A DNA stretch of 64,000 bases. Origin: Phycisphaerales bacterium. GTDB lineage: Bacteria; Planctomycetota; Phycisphaerae; UBA1845; UTPLA1. Below the pieces are notes generated by a model. It did no database searches. It was not told where the DNA came from and saw nothing but the letters and a program-made list of their open reading frames with translations. The stretch is from the NCBI GenBank assembly GCA_020639075.1, contig JACKHI010000002.1, forward strand, positions 620,001 through 684,000. The letters are read 5' to 3'. A program made the position numbers and the translations under genes. Below, in pieces: positions 51,758 through 60,624 of this stretch (position 1 is the first letter of the stretch; the number at the start of each line of letters is the position of its first letter).

Positions 51758-53080
51758 ATGAAAGTCTGTGTTGTTGGAACCGGATACGTCGGCCTTGTCG
51801 CGGGCACCTGCTTCGCCGACGGGGGCAATCACGTCATCTGCGTCGATAAGGATGCCGCCAAGATCGAAGGGCTCAAGAAGGGCGACGTGCCTATCTACGA
51901 GCCGGGTCTCAGTGAGATCATCAAGCGAAACGTGAAGGCGGGGCGGCTGGAGTTCACGACCGACCTGGATGCGAGCGTACGCGAGTCGCTCGTCTGCTTC
52001 ATCGCCGTGGGCACGCCGCAGGATGAGGACGGCAGCGCGGACCTTTCCGCCGTCGTGGCGGTCGCGAAGGCGATCGGCCGGGCGATGGACGGTTATCGAA
52101 TTGTCGTCACGAAGAGCACGGTGCCCGTCGGGACGCACAAGAAGGTCGACGAGGCGATTCGCGGGGAGACGACGCATCCCGTGGATGTCGTCAGCAATCC
52201 GGAGTTCATGAAAGAGGGCGCGGCGGTCGACGATTTCACGCGGCCCGATCGCGTCGTCATCGGCACGACGAATCCGGCTGTTGTCGAGATTCTCAAGCAA
52301 CTATATGCGCCGTTCATGCGGAAGACGGAGCGTCTGCTCGTGATGGACCCGGCCAGCGCCGAAATGACGAAGTACGCCGCGAATACGTTGCTGGCGACGA
52401 AAGTGTCATTCATGAACGAAGTCGCGACGCTGTGCGAGAAATACGGTGCGGATGTTGAGGTCGTTCGGGCGGGCGTCGGCAGCGATTCGCGGATTGGTCA
52501 TCCGTTCCTCTTCCCGGGCGTCGGCTACGGCGGGTCTTGCTTCCCGAAAGATGTCAGCGCGTTCGTCTGCATGGGGCGTGAAGTCGGGGTGCCGGCGATC
52601 GTGGCGGAGGCCGTGCAGGAGCGAAATCGGCGGCAGCGTCAGGCGTTTGCCGAGCGATTGCTCGAACATTTCGGCGACGGAATCAAGCAGACGACGATCG
52701 GCGTATGGGGTCTGGCGTTCAAGGGGCGAACGGATGATGTCCGCGAGGCGCCGGCGATTGATGCGATCCGAATCATGCGAGACGCCGGCGCGACGATCCG
52801 CGTGCACGATCCAGAGGCGATGGCCAATGGTGAACGCATGCTGGGTCGTGAGCGGATCTCGTACCACAACGACGGTTATGAAGCGCTGAAGGGTGCGGAT
52901 GTGTTGGTCGTGTTTACCGACTGGCCGGAGTTCCGCACGCCCGATTTCGGCGAGATTCGCAAGGCCCTCAAGCAGCCTGTCATCTTTGACGGTCGAAACC
53001 TCTACGATCCGCAGTTTCTCGCGAAGCAGGGGTTTGAATACCACAGCGTCGGACGTCCAACGGTGAAGCCCAATGTCTAA
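51758..53080 (+). CDS. ugd: UDP-glucose 6-dehydrogenase
   Basis: 440 aa. It oxidises UDP-glucose to UDP-glucuronate with two NAD+. Rossmann motif GTGYVGLVAGTCFAD, KSTVPVGTHKKV, SNPEFMKEGAAVDDF, the KYAANTLLATKVSFMNE segment, and active Cys in GVGYGGSCFPKD. C-terminal domain GLAFKGRTDDVREAPAI. The stop overlaps the next start by 8 nt, so product and epimerase are made together; the pair forms UDP-GlcA and UDP-GalA for surface polysaccharide. Confidence 0.97.
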   Translation: MKVCVVGTGYVGLVAGTCFADGGNHVICVDKDAAKIEGLKKGDVPIYEPGLSEIIKRNVKAGRLEFTTDLDASVRESLVCFIAVGTPQDEDGSADLSAVVAVAKAIGRAMDGYRIVVTKSTVPVGTHKKVDEAIRGETTHPVDVVSNPEFMKEGAAVDDFTRPDRVVIGTTNPAVVEILKQLYAPFMRKTERLLVMDPASAEMTKYAANTLLATKVSFMNEVATLCEKYGADVEVVRAGVGSDSRIGHPFLFPGVGYGGSCFPKDVSAFVCMGREVGVPAIVAEAVQERNRRQRQAFAERLLEHFGDGIKQTTIGVWGLAFKGRTDDVREAPAIDAIRIMRDAGATIRVHDPEAMANGERMLGRERISYHNDGYEALKGADVLVVFTDWPEFRTPDFGEIRKALKQPVIFDGRNLYDPQFLAKQGFEYHSVGRPTVKPNV

Positions 53081-54026
53081 CATGAGCGGTCAGACGATCC
53101 TTGTGACGGGCGGAGCAGGCTTTATCGGCTCACACTTGTGCGAGGCGCTGCTCGCGCGCGGCGATCGCGTCGTCGCGTACGACAGCTTCGATCCGTTTTA
53201 TGACATCGCGATCAAGCGGCGAAACATCGAGACGCTGCAGAAAACGGCCGGTTTCCGGTTGATCGAGGCGGACATTCGCGACTTGGCGGCGGCCGAAAAG
53301 GCGCTGGAGGGCGTGGACTGCGTCGTGCATCTGGCGGCGCGGGCGGGGGTGCGGCCGAGTATCGAGCAGCCGTTGGTTTACCAGGATGTCAACGTCGGCG
53401 GTCTGAACGTGATGTTGGAAGCGGCGCGGTCGCGCGGCATCAAGCGATTCGTATTCGCGAGCAGCTCGAGCGTGTACGGTAACAACCCAAAGGTGCCGTT
53501 TTCCGAAGACGATCGCGTCGACAATCCAATCTCGCCGTACGCCGCGACAAAGAAGGCGGGGGAGCTGATCTGTCACACATACCATCATCTGTTCGGGATG
53601 GACATCACGTGCCTGCGGTTTTTTACGGTGTATGGAGCGCGGCAGCGGCCGGATCTGGCGATTCACAAGTTCACGAGTTTGATCAACGCGGGCAAAGCGA
53701 TTCCCGTGTTTGGCGACGGCAGTATGATGCGCGATCACACGTACATCGATGATATCATTCGCGGCGTCGTGGCATCGATCGACCATTGCGGCGGCTATCG
53801 GATTTACAATCTCGGCGAGTCCCGGCCGGTGTCGCTGAGTGATTTGATCGCGGCGATCGAAAAGGCGCTCGGGAAAAAGGCGATCATCGATCGCAAGCCG
53901 GTGCCGCCTGGCGACGTGCAGACGACGTATGCGGATGTGAGTCGGGCGCAGGCGGAACTCGGATACGAACCGCGGACGCATTTGGCGGATGGGTTGGCGA
54001 AGTTCGTCGAGTGGTTTCGGGCGTAG
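53073..54026 (+). CDS. UDP-glucuronate 4-epimerase-like NAD-dependent epimerase
   Basis: 317 aa. Extended SDR: NAD motif GGAGFIGSH, catalytic Ser in ASSSSVYG, and YxxxK in SPYAATKKAGE. Residues FFTVYGARQRPDLAIHKF and DGSMMRDHTYIDDIIRGV match UDP-glucuronate or UDP-galacturonate epimerases (GAE/CapI type). Overlap with ugd supports UDP-glucuronate as the substrate. A second in-frame ATG at 53082 is possible. Confidence 0.9.
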   Translation: MSNMSGQTILVTGGAGFIGSHLCEALLARGDRVVAYDSFDPFYDIAIKRRNIETLQKTAGFRLIEADIRDLAAAEKALEGVDCVVHLAARAGVRPSIEQPLVYQDVNVGGLNVMLEAARSRGIKRFVFASSSSVYGNNPKVPFSEDDRVDNPISPYAATKKAGELICHTYHHLFGMDITCLRFFTVYGARQRPDLAIHKFTSLINAGKAIPVFGDGSMMRDHTYIDDIIRGVVASIDHCGGYRIYNLGESRPVSLSDLIAAIEKALGKKAIIDRKPVPPGDVQTTYADVSRAQAELGYEPRTHLADGLAKFVEWFRA

Positions 54027-54043
54027 GGTGGGCCGTGCCCACC
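54027..54043. terminator. GC-rich hairpin after the epimerase gene
   Basis: GGTGGGC-CGT-GCCCACC, one base after the epimerase stop codon. No T-run follows, so it may instead be a REP-type element. Confidence 0.5.
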
Positions 54044-54111
54044 GATGGTTTCGCGAAATTTGCATTCTCTTATTGTTCTATCGGCGCGCGATCATTCGAT
54101 GAACGAATTCA

Positions 54112-54441
54112 ATGAGAAAGCGCATTCGAAAGAAGAAGAGAATTGGGGAGTATCGCGCATACGGCGTCGAAGTCTCGGTGCGCCTTTGCAGTGCAGCAAA
54201 CTTTGGTGTTTTCATGGACGACTTCATTGATGTCGTAGAAGCCAATAGCGCCACGATTGGCGGTGGTGACGGCGATTCCGATTCCTTGGAGTTAACAGGC
54301 TTTATCGCTTTTTCTTGCGTCGGCAAGGCGTTGGTATCGCAACGGCTTCAAGCGATCCGCACCTGGCTGCAATCATCTCCGGTGGTTGCATCGTTTTCGA
54401 TGACGAAATCGGCGGATGCGGAATACGGTCTGTATTGTTGA
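54112..54441 (+). CDS. YggL/DUF469-like protein
   Basis: 109 aa. The N-terminus MRKRIRKKKRIGEYRAYGVEVSV and the core FMDDFIDVVEANSATIGGG...ELTGFIAFSCVGKALVSQRLQAIRTWLQSSPVV follow the pattern of the YggL/DUF469 family (RxxRKKL-x-x-x-EF-x-x-x-GF-x-V, DDFI-x-x-IE-x-N, G-x-G). E. coli YggL binds the 50S ribosomal subunit. The role here is not established. The tail after ~85 is divergent. Confidence 0.72.
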   Translation: MRKRIRKKKRIGEYRAYGVEVSVRLCSAANFGVFMDDFIDVVEANSATIGGGDGDSDSLELTGFIAFSCVGKALVSQRLQAIRTWLQSSPVVASFSMTKSADAEYGLYC

Positions 54442-54571
54442 CGCGGCAGGGTACGGTGTTGATACGGGTGTGCGTGAATGATCTTCTGAAAGCGGCGTTG
54501 CACTCGGGCACTGGGTGGCAAGCGGCCAGTCGCACCAGGCCGAGCGGTTTCGGACGTGAAATTTCTTGATC

Positions 54572-55081
54572 ATGTTCAATCCGGGCCGGATCATTCTGGA
54601 GTTCTTTGGCGCAATCGCCCGTGACGTCCGCAACGTTTTTGATCAGAACTCGGATAATGCCGCGACCGTCGGCGCCGTAGTTGCGCCGCGGAGTCATGAG
54701 ATACCGCCGGGCGTACGCGTCGTGACGCTCTCTGACTTGATCATGGAATTGGGTGCGGAAGTCACTCGGGCATTTCCAGAGATGACGGAGCGGCAGCGTC
54801 AGTTTGTCGAAGCGATCCTGCAGGTCGAGCATTACTGCAAACTTCAGGAGCTGGACAAATGGGAAGCGGAGGTGATGAAGTTCTTCGACGATGACGTCGC
54901 TGAAGGATCGTTGGGCGAATTGCTCGAAGAGATTGTGCAGCTGGGACGCGGGCAGCTGTATTGCGGATATTCGCGTCAATATGCGTACGACGATTACCAG
55001 GTGGTGAGGGCGGCTTGGCGGGCGCTGCGAACAACGGCGCCGGAAGACGCGGTGGCCGATTGCTGGTGTGAGCGTAAGTGA
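54572..55081 (+). CDS. hypothetical protein
   Basis: 169 aa from the ATG at 54572 (a TTG six nt earlier is possible). Soluble, acidic and helical: ITLS-like middle (SDLIMELGAEVTRAFPEMTERQRQFVEAILQVEHYCKLQELDKWEAEVMKFFDDDVAEGSLGELLEEIVQLGRGQLYCGY). No known motif. A minus-strand frame covering the same region lacks a ribosome binding site and good composition. It lies 130 nt after the YggL-like gene. Confidence 0.5.
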   Translation: MFNPGRIILEFFGAIARDVRNVFDQNSDNAATVGAVVAPRSHEIPPGVRVVTLSDLIMELGAEVTRAFPEMTERQRQFVEAILQVEHYCKLQELDKWEAEVMKFFDDDVAEGSLGELLEEIVQLGRGQLYCGYSRQYAYDDYQVVRAAWRALRTTAPEDAVADCWCERK

Positions 55082-55211
55082 GGCGGGGAAATCTTGCGGG
55101 CTGCTTAGTCGCCCGTAGGAGTGATTCGCTCGAGCACGGGGCTCGGAACTTGGAATTCGTTAGCGTTGCGCGCACGACAAGTTGCTGCGACAATTTGAAA
55201 GTGGCTTTCGC

Positions 55212-56153
55212 ATGCTGAATCTCTCCAACCATCGTATCCTTGTCACCGGCGGCGCCGGCTTCCTCGGTCATCATGTCTGCGAGCAGCTTTGCGCCGCGGA
55301 TGTCGATGTCGGTGCGATTTTCGTTCCGCGAAGCTGCGACTATGACCTGACGAATGAAGCCGCCGTCGTCCGTATGTACGCGGAGATGCGACCGACGATC
55401 GTGGTTCATCTCGCGGCCGTTGTCGGCGGCATCGGCGCCAATCGCGAGAACCCCGGCCGTTACTTCCACGCGAACCTCGCAATGGGGATGCACTTGATCG
55501 AGCATGCGCGGCGCACGGGTGTTGAGAAGTTCGTGCAGGTGGGAACCGTCTGTTCGTATCCGAAATATACGCCCGTTCCATTCGTCGAAGAGGACTTGTG
55601 GAAGGGTTTCCCGGAGGAGACGAACGCGGCGTACGGCGTCGCGAAGAAGGCGCTGCTGGTCATGTTGCAGGCCTATCGAGCGCAGTACGGGTTGAACGGC
55701 ATTTACCTGTTGCCGGCGAACCTGTACGGTCCGGGCGACAACTTCGATACGGCGACGAGTCATGTCATTCCGGCCCTTGTCCGGCGCTTCTGCGAGGCGA
55801 AGGCGAACGGCGAATCGCGAGTGAGCGTCTGGGGAACCGGCAAGCCGAGCCGGGAGTTTCTCTACGTGGAAGACTGCGCGCGAGCGATTGTCATGGCGAC
55901 GCAGCGGTACGACGGCGCCGATCCCGTAAATGTAGGAACTGGCTCGGAGATTACGATCGAGGATCTCGTCGGGCTGATTCGCACACATGTTGGGTATCAT
56001 GGCGACGTGCATTGGGATCATTCCAAGCCGGATGGTCAACCGCGGCGCTGCCTGGATACGTCGCGCGCGAAGAAGGCGTTCGGCTTTGAGGCGCAGACGG
56101 GACTGGGCGACGGGCTCGGGCGCACGATCGAATGGTATCGCGGACACGTCTGA
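55212..56153 (+). CDS. GDP-L-fucose synthase-like NAD-dependent epimerase/reductase
   Basis: 313 aa. Extended SDR: GGAGFLGHHV, HLAAVVGGIGANRENPG, catalytic segment VGTVCSYP and YxxxK in AAYGVAKKA, then YLLPANLYGPGDNFDTATSHVIPAL. This matches the GFS/Fcl type that epimerises and reduces GDP-4-keto-6-deoxy-mannose to GDP-L-fucose. In the classical enzyme the segment reads GSSCIYP; here Thr and Val replace the two Ser, as in a common variant subgroup whose exact sugar is not fixed. No GDP-mannose dehydratase gene is in the window. Confidence 0.82.
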   Translation: MLNLSNHRILVTGGAGFLGHHVCEQLCAADVDVGAIFVPRSCDYDLTNEAAVVRMYAEMRPTIVVHLAAVVGGIGANRENPGRYFHANLAMGMHLIEHARRTGVEKFVQVGTVCSYPKYTPVPFVEEDLWKGFPEETNAAYGVAKKALLVMLQAYRAQYGLNGIYLLPANLYGPGDNFDTATSHVIPALVRRFCEAKANGESRVSVWGTGKPSREFLYVEDCARAIVMATQRYDGADPVNVGTGSEITIEDLVGLIRTHVGYHGDVHWDHSKPDGQPRRCLDTSRAKKAFGFEAQTGLGDGLGRTIEWYRGHV

Positions 56154-56205
56154 ATCTGTGAGCGTTTCAGCAGCGACACGTTTTCCCGGCATATGGGAGG
56201 TCGCC

Positions 56206-56730
56206 ATGATACGAACGGGATTTGCCCTCGTCAGTCTTGCTTTCATCGCTCTCGTTGTCGCGGGCTGCCGTCGGCACGATGAGCACGCGGTTCCCGCGTC
56301 TGGACCGGCCGCGCCGACGACAGCAGCGTCGATCACGAGTCCGACGGAGAAAATTCCCGAGGACAAGACGGCGACGACTCAGCCGGCGGACGGTGCATCG
56401 GCGGATGGCTCGACAACGGATCGCGTCGTGTCGATGAGCGAGGACGAGAAGATTGAGGGGTTGATCGCGGCGCTGGCCGATCTGAAGGATGCGACGTTCA
56501 TTCGCAACGGCGAGGGGCACAACACCAAGGAAGCAATCGAGCATATGCGGCGGAAGTGGAAGTGGAAATCCGCCGAGATCAAGACGGCCGACGATTTCAT
56601 ACGCATCGCCGCGACGGGTTCGTCAATGAGCGGCAAGCCCTATGTGATCCGATTCGCCGATGGTCGCGAAGTGAATTCGGCGACGTGGTTTCGCGAGCGG
56701 CTGCGCGAGATCGAACGTGAATCGGAATAG
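56206..56730 (+). CDS. DUF5329-like lipoprotein
   Basis: 174 aa, ATG 6 nt after GGGAGG. Lipoprotein signal ending FIALVVAGC (Cys21). A disordered Pro/Thr/Ala linker (~25-75) leads to a C-terminal domain (~80-174): EDEKIEGLIAALADLKDATFIRNGEGHNTKEAIEHMRRKWKWKSAEIKTADDFIRIAATGSSMSGKPYVIRFADGREVNSATWFRERL. This matches the DUF5329 pattern (NG-x-x-H-x-x-x-EAI-x-H-x-x-K-W). Function unknown, likely periplasmic. Confidence 0.8.
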   Translation: MIRTGFALVSLAFIALVVAGCRRHDEHAVPASGPAAPTTAASITSPTEKIPEDKTATTQPADGASADGSTTDRVVSMSEDEKIEGLIAALADLKDATFIRNGEGHNTKEAIEHMRRKWKWKSAEIKTADDFIRIAATGSSMSGKPYVIRFADGREVNSATWFRERLREIERESE

Positions 56731-56740
56731 GCGCCGGGGC

Positions 56741-57580
56741 TCAGTCGATTTGTCGCCTGTCGATTGCGGTTGGAGAGGCGACGGCCGCGTGAGTCGGGGA
56801 CGCGTCCGCATCCTCAGGTTTTTGTTCCGGCTTCCGGTCTTTGGGCTTTTTCTTCTTGTGACTCTTGGTCGGATGGTCCGACTTCGCCTTCGTAATGATG
56901 CGAATGTTGTCGGATCGGTTCGTGACGATGAGTTTCACCGTCAGCGAGCGCATATCTTCGGACAGCACAATCGAGTTGCCTTTCTTGACTTCGACACCTT
57001 GTTGCTTTCCTGTCGAATAGAGCGTATTGGTCGCGCCGCATGTTGCGTTGGTGGCGACGAGTTGATCCGCGTCAATGATGATGCCGACGATTTCTTCGTC
57101 GAATGAGATCTTTCCGGAGAGGGTCTTCCTGGTCGAGCCATCAGTGACTGTGTCGAAATGGAGGAAGTAGGAATTGATGCTCGCTGCGATCGGGATCGTG
57201 CGCTCGCTCAAATTTGGAACGGCCTTCGTTCTGGCGGGGCGATTCCTGTTTTTCCTTTTTCCCTTCTTTTTCTTACCCGGTTTTTTCTTTGCTTCGATTT
57301 TGCGGACTTTGATGACTTCTCCGGGCCTGGATACGTCAACCCGAAGTACCGTCGTTGTTTCGAAATCGGTCTTTTCCGGAAAAACGTGGATGAACTGATC
57401 GTGTTCGAAGCGCCCTGTGCGGGCGTCCGAAGGCGGCTCGACGACTTTGATATGTCCGCTGGTGGCGACAATGCCGGCGACGAGGCGATTCGGCGCCCAT
57501 ATCGCGCAAGCAACCGCAGTCGCGACTGCGGCAACAATTCGCCGAAATCGTGAACGGATTCCATTTGCCGTCTGCATCAT
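56741..57580 (-). CDS. secreted hypothetical protein with Lys-rich insert
   Basis: 279 aa from the first ATG after AAGGAAG. Signal-peptide-like N-terminus (RRIVAAVATAVACAIWA, ending near RLVAG). Two beta-rich parts: ~35-95 (GHIKVVEPPSDARTGRFEHDQFIHVFPEKTDF) and ~130-225 (SINSYFLHFDTVTDGSTRKTLSGKISFDEEIVGIIIDADQLVATNATCGATNTLYSTG). Between them a very basic insert (KKPGKKKKGKRKNRNRP). The C-terminus is again Lys/Pro-rich. Extracytoplasmic. No function assigned. Convergent with the DUF5329-like gene. Confidence 0.65.
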   Translation of the reverse strand: MMQTANGIRSRFRRIVAAVATAVACAIWAPNRLVAGIVATSGHIKVVEPPSDARTGRFEHDQFIHVFPEKTDFETTTVLRVDVSRPGEVIKVRKIEAKKKPGKKKKGKRKNRNRPARTKAVPNLSERTIPIAASINSYFLHFDTVTDGSTRKTLSGKISFDEEIVGIIIDADQLVATNATCGATNTLYSTGKQQGVEVKKGNSIVLSEDMRSLTVKLIVTNRSDNIRIITKAKSDHPTKSHKKKKPKDRKPEQKPEDADASPTHAAVASPTAIDRRQID

Positions 57581-58457
57581 TTTCTTCCTTTCAGGAGTGC
57601 CCGCCCCAAGAGTCAAAGCGGCAGCGCCGCAACAGGAATAGGAGCGAAATCTAGCCGTGAGGAAGACAATTCAAAACAAAAAAAGGGGTTCATCACGGAA
57701 GATCGGGATGACTCGTTGTTGTGGTACAAGCGCGACGGGTGTATCCACCCGGGATCCCTTAGGGATCACATGAGAATAGCCCCCGGTCTTCAACGGGAAG
57801 TTGGCGGCCGTTTATTGAGGTCCCCTCCCAGCGGGCAACGCCGTGAACTGAATGCTCTAATCAGTGCCTCGCAGTCTCAGCGTGGCGAATCATCCAGCGT
57901 TCATGGGCATGACTCCGCCGTGAGGACACGGCGGCTCCGATTGGTGCTGTCGCCGCTGTGTTCAGTTCACGGCGTTGCCCAGCGGGAGGGGATGAGTTTG
58001 ATGCGCGGAGTCGCGCCGTACCTACGGCACGGCGATGGTAGTAACCAACTATCAATCCCAGCCTTGAAAGGCTGGGCTATTCTGAGCGCGTCCCTATCGG
58101 GACGCGGTACTCGCGCTATCGCAGATGCGTATAGAGTTTCACGATATTCCGTGAATAACCAGAAAAGAGGTTCATCAAGGAATTGCTGGAATTCAATACA
58201 CGCCGGCGATGCGACGTTGGTGATCGCCAAGAAAATTGGCGCCCAGGCAGTTATTTCGCACTTTCAGTGCTTGAATCGCGGGCTGATCCGGGACCCAGGG
58301 TTGCGAATGCCCGCTTCGCGGGCTGCACTTGCCCCGGGCTTGCATTTGGCACGCTTTCAGCGTGCGTTCGGCATCCGAGCGACTGGCGTGTTCGGCCATC
58401 GAGCTGCGGGGCTGGCGGCCAGTCACGCCATTGCCCGTCTTCAGCGTCGGCACCGGC
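57581..58457. other. repeat-rich intergenic region
   Basis: 877 bp. It contains a 172-bp inverted-repeat element (57821-57992) and several short hairpins: GATCCC-TTA-GGGATC near 57750, AGCC-TTGAAA-GGCT near 58065, GCGTCCC-TAT-CGGGACGC near 58088, and GCCCGC-TTC-GCGGGC near 58310. An open plus-strand frame through these is not called. The T/A-rich 57660-57710 segment may hold a promoter. Confidence 0.55.
57821..57992. repeat. MITE-like element with 30-bp inverted repeats
   Basis: Left arm 57821-57850 and right arm 57963-57992 match in inverse orientation at 27 of 30 positions. The ~112-bp interior has no gene. It resembles a miniature inverted-repeat element. No clear target-site duplication was seen. 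Confidence 0.55.
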
Positions 58458-59063
58458 TCAATAGAACAGCGTCAACACGACGTGCGGTTCCTTGGATTTG
58501 CCTTCGAACATGCCGATGGAAGACGTCGAGCTCTTGATGTAGATCTCTGGGTTGGATTCCAGCCAGTCATTGATCTGTTCGTCCATGTGGGCTACGCCGG
58601 CTTCTGTCAGTTTGCCGTGAAATGTGCGGACGCGTACGGCCGGGAGCGTCGGTGCGGCGAGGGGCCGCTTGTAACGCGCGTCGTCATGCGAACCGGCGAG
58701 GGTGCTGCCTGTTGCAAAGCTGCGAATCAAGGTCGAACCGGCCACCCGTTGGCCGTCGTCGTCAATCAGGGCGACGGGTTCGTCGGCGATGTCTCGTTCG
58801 CCATCGTGGACGGGCGGTATGTAGACGCCGCCCTGTGTCGTCCCAAGATCCACGTGCTCCGCCGTATGGCCCGCGGCGGTCGGTGACGCCGCCATCGCGT
58901 GGCTGGCCGCGTGGGCCTGCGCCTGGAGTTCCTGACGCTTTTTGTCGACGCAGGTGTGGCAGAGCAAAACGCCGGCAACGAGCCCGGCACGACGCTCGAC
59001 AATATCCTCGTTCGAAATGCCCGAATTGCAGACCTGGCAATGACGTGGTTGATTTGCAGGCAT
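58458..59063 (-). CDS. hypothetical protein with N-terminal zinc-finger-like Cys motifs
   Basis: 201 aa, ATG after AAGGGAGACATC. Cys4 module at ~9-38: CQVCNSGISNEDIVERRAGLVAGVLLCHTCVDKK, a zinc knuckle. An Ala/His/Gln-rich stretch leads to a beta-rich body (VDLGTTQGGVYIPPVHDG, VALIDDDGQRVAGSTLI) and a C-terminal domain with VRVRTFHGKLTEAGVAHMDEQINDWLESNPEIYIKSSTSSIGMFEGKSKEPHVVLTLFY. This last domain resembles a small DUF of unknown role in many bacteria. No signal peptide, so cytoplasmic. Confidence 0.75.
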   Translation of the reverse strand: MPANQPRHCQVCNSGISNEDIVERRAGLVAGVLLCHTCVDKKRQELQAQAHAASHAMAASPTAAGHTAEHVDLGTTQGGVYIPPVHDGERDIADEPVALIDDDGQRVAGSTLIRSFATGSTLAGSHDDARYKRPLAAPTLPAVRVRTFHGKLTEAGVAHMDEQINDWLESNPEIYIKSSTSSIGMFEGKSKEPHVVLTLFY

Positions 59064-59427
59064 GATGTCTCCCTTTTTTCCGCATCAGCCCACTATGGAG
59101 CCGATTACAGCAAGACGTGATCTCGGGATTCTGACTCCATCCTAACGCCCGGGCCGCCGAATGATCAAGGGTTGCCTCGCGAACCGCCGGAATCGTCGCC
59201 GAAAGAGAATCGGCACTCGAATCGTGCGATTGAAACGCGGCCGCATTGCTTCCGCTCCCGCCGAACATCGGACGTTGTCGCCGTTTTCTCGTCACGGCAA
59301 AATAGACGGTTGTCGAAGTTTCCCGCGCGGGCGCGGACCGGATGCGAACGCTCCGAAGTACCGCGGATACTCCGACGAGCCACAGGCGCACATCAGCGAA
59401 TCAGCGCCGTAGCGAAGAATCAAATGA
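59064..59427. other. intergenic region
   Basis: 364 bp between two minus-strand genes. No supported gene, repeat or RNA. It should contain the promoter of the zinc-finger gene. Confidence 0.45.
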
Positions 59428-60399
59428 TCAGATCGGCAGTAAGGGCAGCACGAGATTGAGCGTCATGACGCCCATTGCGATGACGGCGCCGACGACCAGC
59501 ATGGCAGCGCCGAGGGCGCCGGCGGGCCCCGGCGTGCGCGTAATCGCAAGCGAAACGGCGGCAGCCAGCACGAGGGGCGGGATCGCGGCGCCGTGCAGCT
59601 GCCATTTAGCGAGATCGACGATCGCCAGCAGCACGAGCGATGCAATACCGGCGTACTTAGCGTACCTGTGAACGAGGGCGACGAGGCGCGTTGAGGCCAA
59701 CAGGATCGTGACGATGATGGCGGACGCGATGACGGCCCAATACCCCGGCCATTGGGGCTCGGCGGCATAGCGTAGGTAGACGGCGTGATACGCGGCGGTG
59801 GTCCACGCAAACGTGGTTAACGCGGCCCGCGCATAGACGAATCGGCGTTGAACGAGGATGCCCAGCGGAGACGACACGTGACGAAGCCGCTCGAACGTCT
59901 TGTCCTGCGTGAGCGCCACGGCGCCGACGTCGGAGACTGAAACCGCCGGTTGGTTTTGCCCGAGCGTGGAGCGGAAGTCGAGGCGAAAGCGATAGTCGCC
60001 GATGCGGAAGGACTGGGAGGGAAACAGCTTGCCCTTGGCGATGCGTGCATTGTCGATCCACGTGCCGGTATCCGTGTCGAGGTCTTCCACGACGGAATAG
60101 CCGCCGGTGGAGACGCGCAGTCGACAGTGTTTCTCGGCGATGCCTTCGCCTTCGAGTGAGAGCCAGCCATCCGTGCCTGTCCCCATCGTCAGCTGCTGAC
60201 CGATTGGCATGACGAACTGTTCGCCCTTCCAGATCGGTCCGTCCATGATCGTCAGGACGGCGCGGCGGCGCGTCCCCGCCTCGTCCTCGAATTCAAGATC
60301 AAGGCTGCGTTTGCATCTCGGGCAGGTCGCGTCGATCAGGAGATCGATATTCTCGCAATCAAGCGGCAATCCGCAGGGGCAACAGATCAAAATCGCCAT
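59428..60399 (-). CDS. FHA-domain membrane protein
   Basis: 323 aa from the ATG at 60399; a TTG four codons upstream is an alternative. N-terminal Cys4 zinc-ribbon (CCPCGLPLDCENIDLLIDATCPRCKRSL). An FHA domain at ~60-145, with MPIGQQLTMGTGTDGWLSLEGEGIAEKHCRLRVSTGGYSVVEDLDTDTGTWIDN: the phosphopeptide-binding loops have the G-x-x-x-x, H-x-x (EKHCRL) and TxxN-like features, though GR at the start is replaced. Five or so membrane helices follow. It may link Ser/Thr kinase signalling to a membrane process. Partner unknown. Confidence 0.8.
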   Translation of the reverse strand: MAILICCPCGLPLDCENIDLLIDATCPRCKRSLDLEFEDEAGTRRRAVLTIMDGPIWKGEQFVMPIGQQLTMGTGTDGWLSLEGEGIAEKHCRLRVSTGGYSVVEDLDTDTGTWIDNARIAKGKLFPSQSFRIGDYRFRLDFRSTLGQNQPAVSVSDVGAVALTQDKTFERLRHVSSPLGILVQRRFVYARAALTTFAWTTAAYHAVYLRYAAEPQWPGYWAVIASAIIVTILLASTRLVALVHRYAKYAGIASLVLLAIVDLAKWQLHGAAIPPLVLAAAVSLAITRTPGPAGALGAAMLVVGAVIAMGVMTLNLVLPLLPI

Positions 60400-60624
60400 T
60401 CGAGGTCCCAATTTCCGGAAGATCGCGGCGTGACGTGTACGCTGCTTTGGCCCGGGAGCGTGTTACTTGCCTTGACCGATTATACCCGCGATGGGGCCGC
60501 TTGTCGGCAGTCGCTGCGCAATTGTCGCCGATAGGGGCTTCAATGGCGAAGCCGGATCGGACTCGTCGATATCAATCCTTATACGCGGCGCCCGGGGTGC
60601 GCGTTCCAAATTCGGACGACCAAA

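Noticed and set aside
57716..58537. 273-aa open frame
   Set aside because: It runs across several hairpins and the inverted-repeat element and overlaps the 3' end of the zinc-finger gene; no ribosome binding site.
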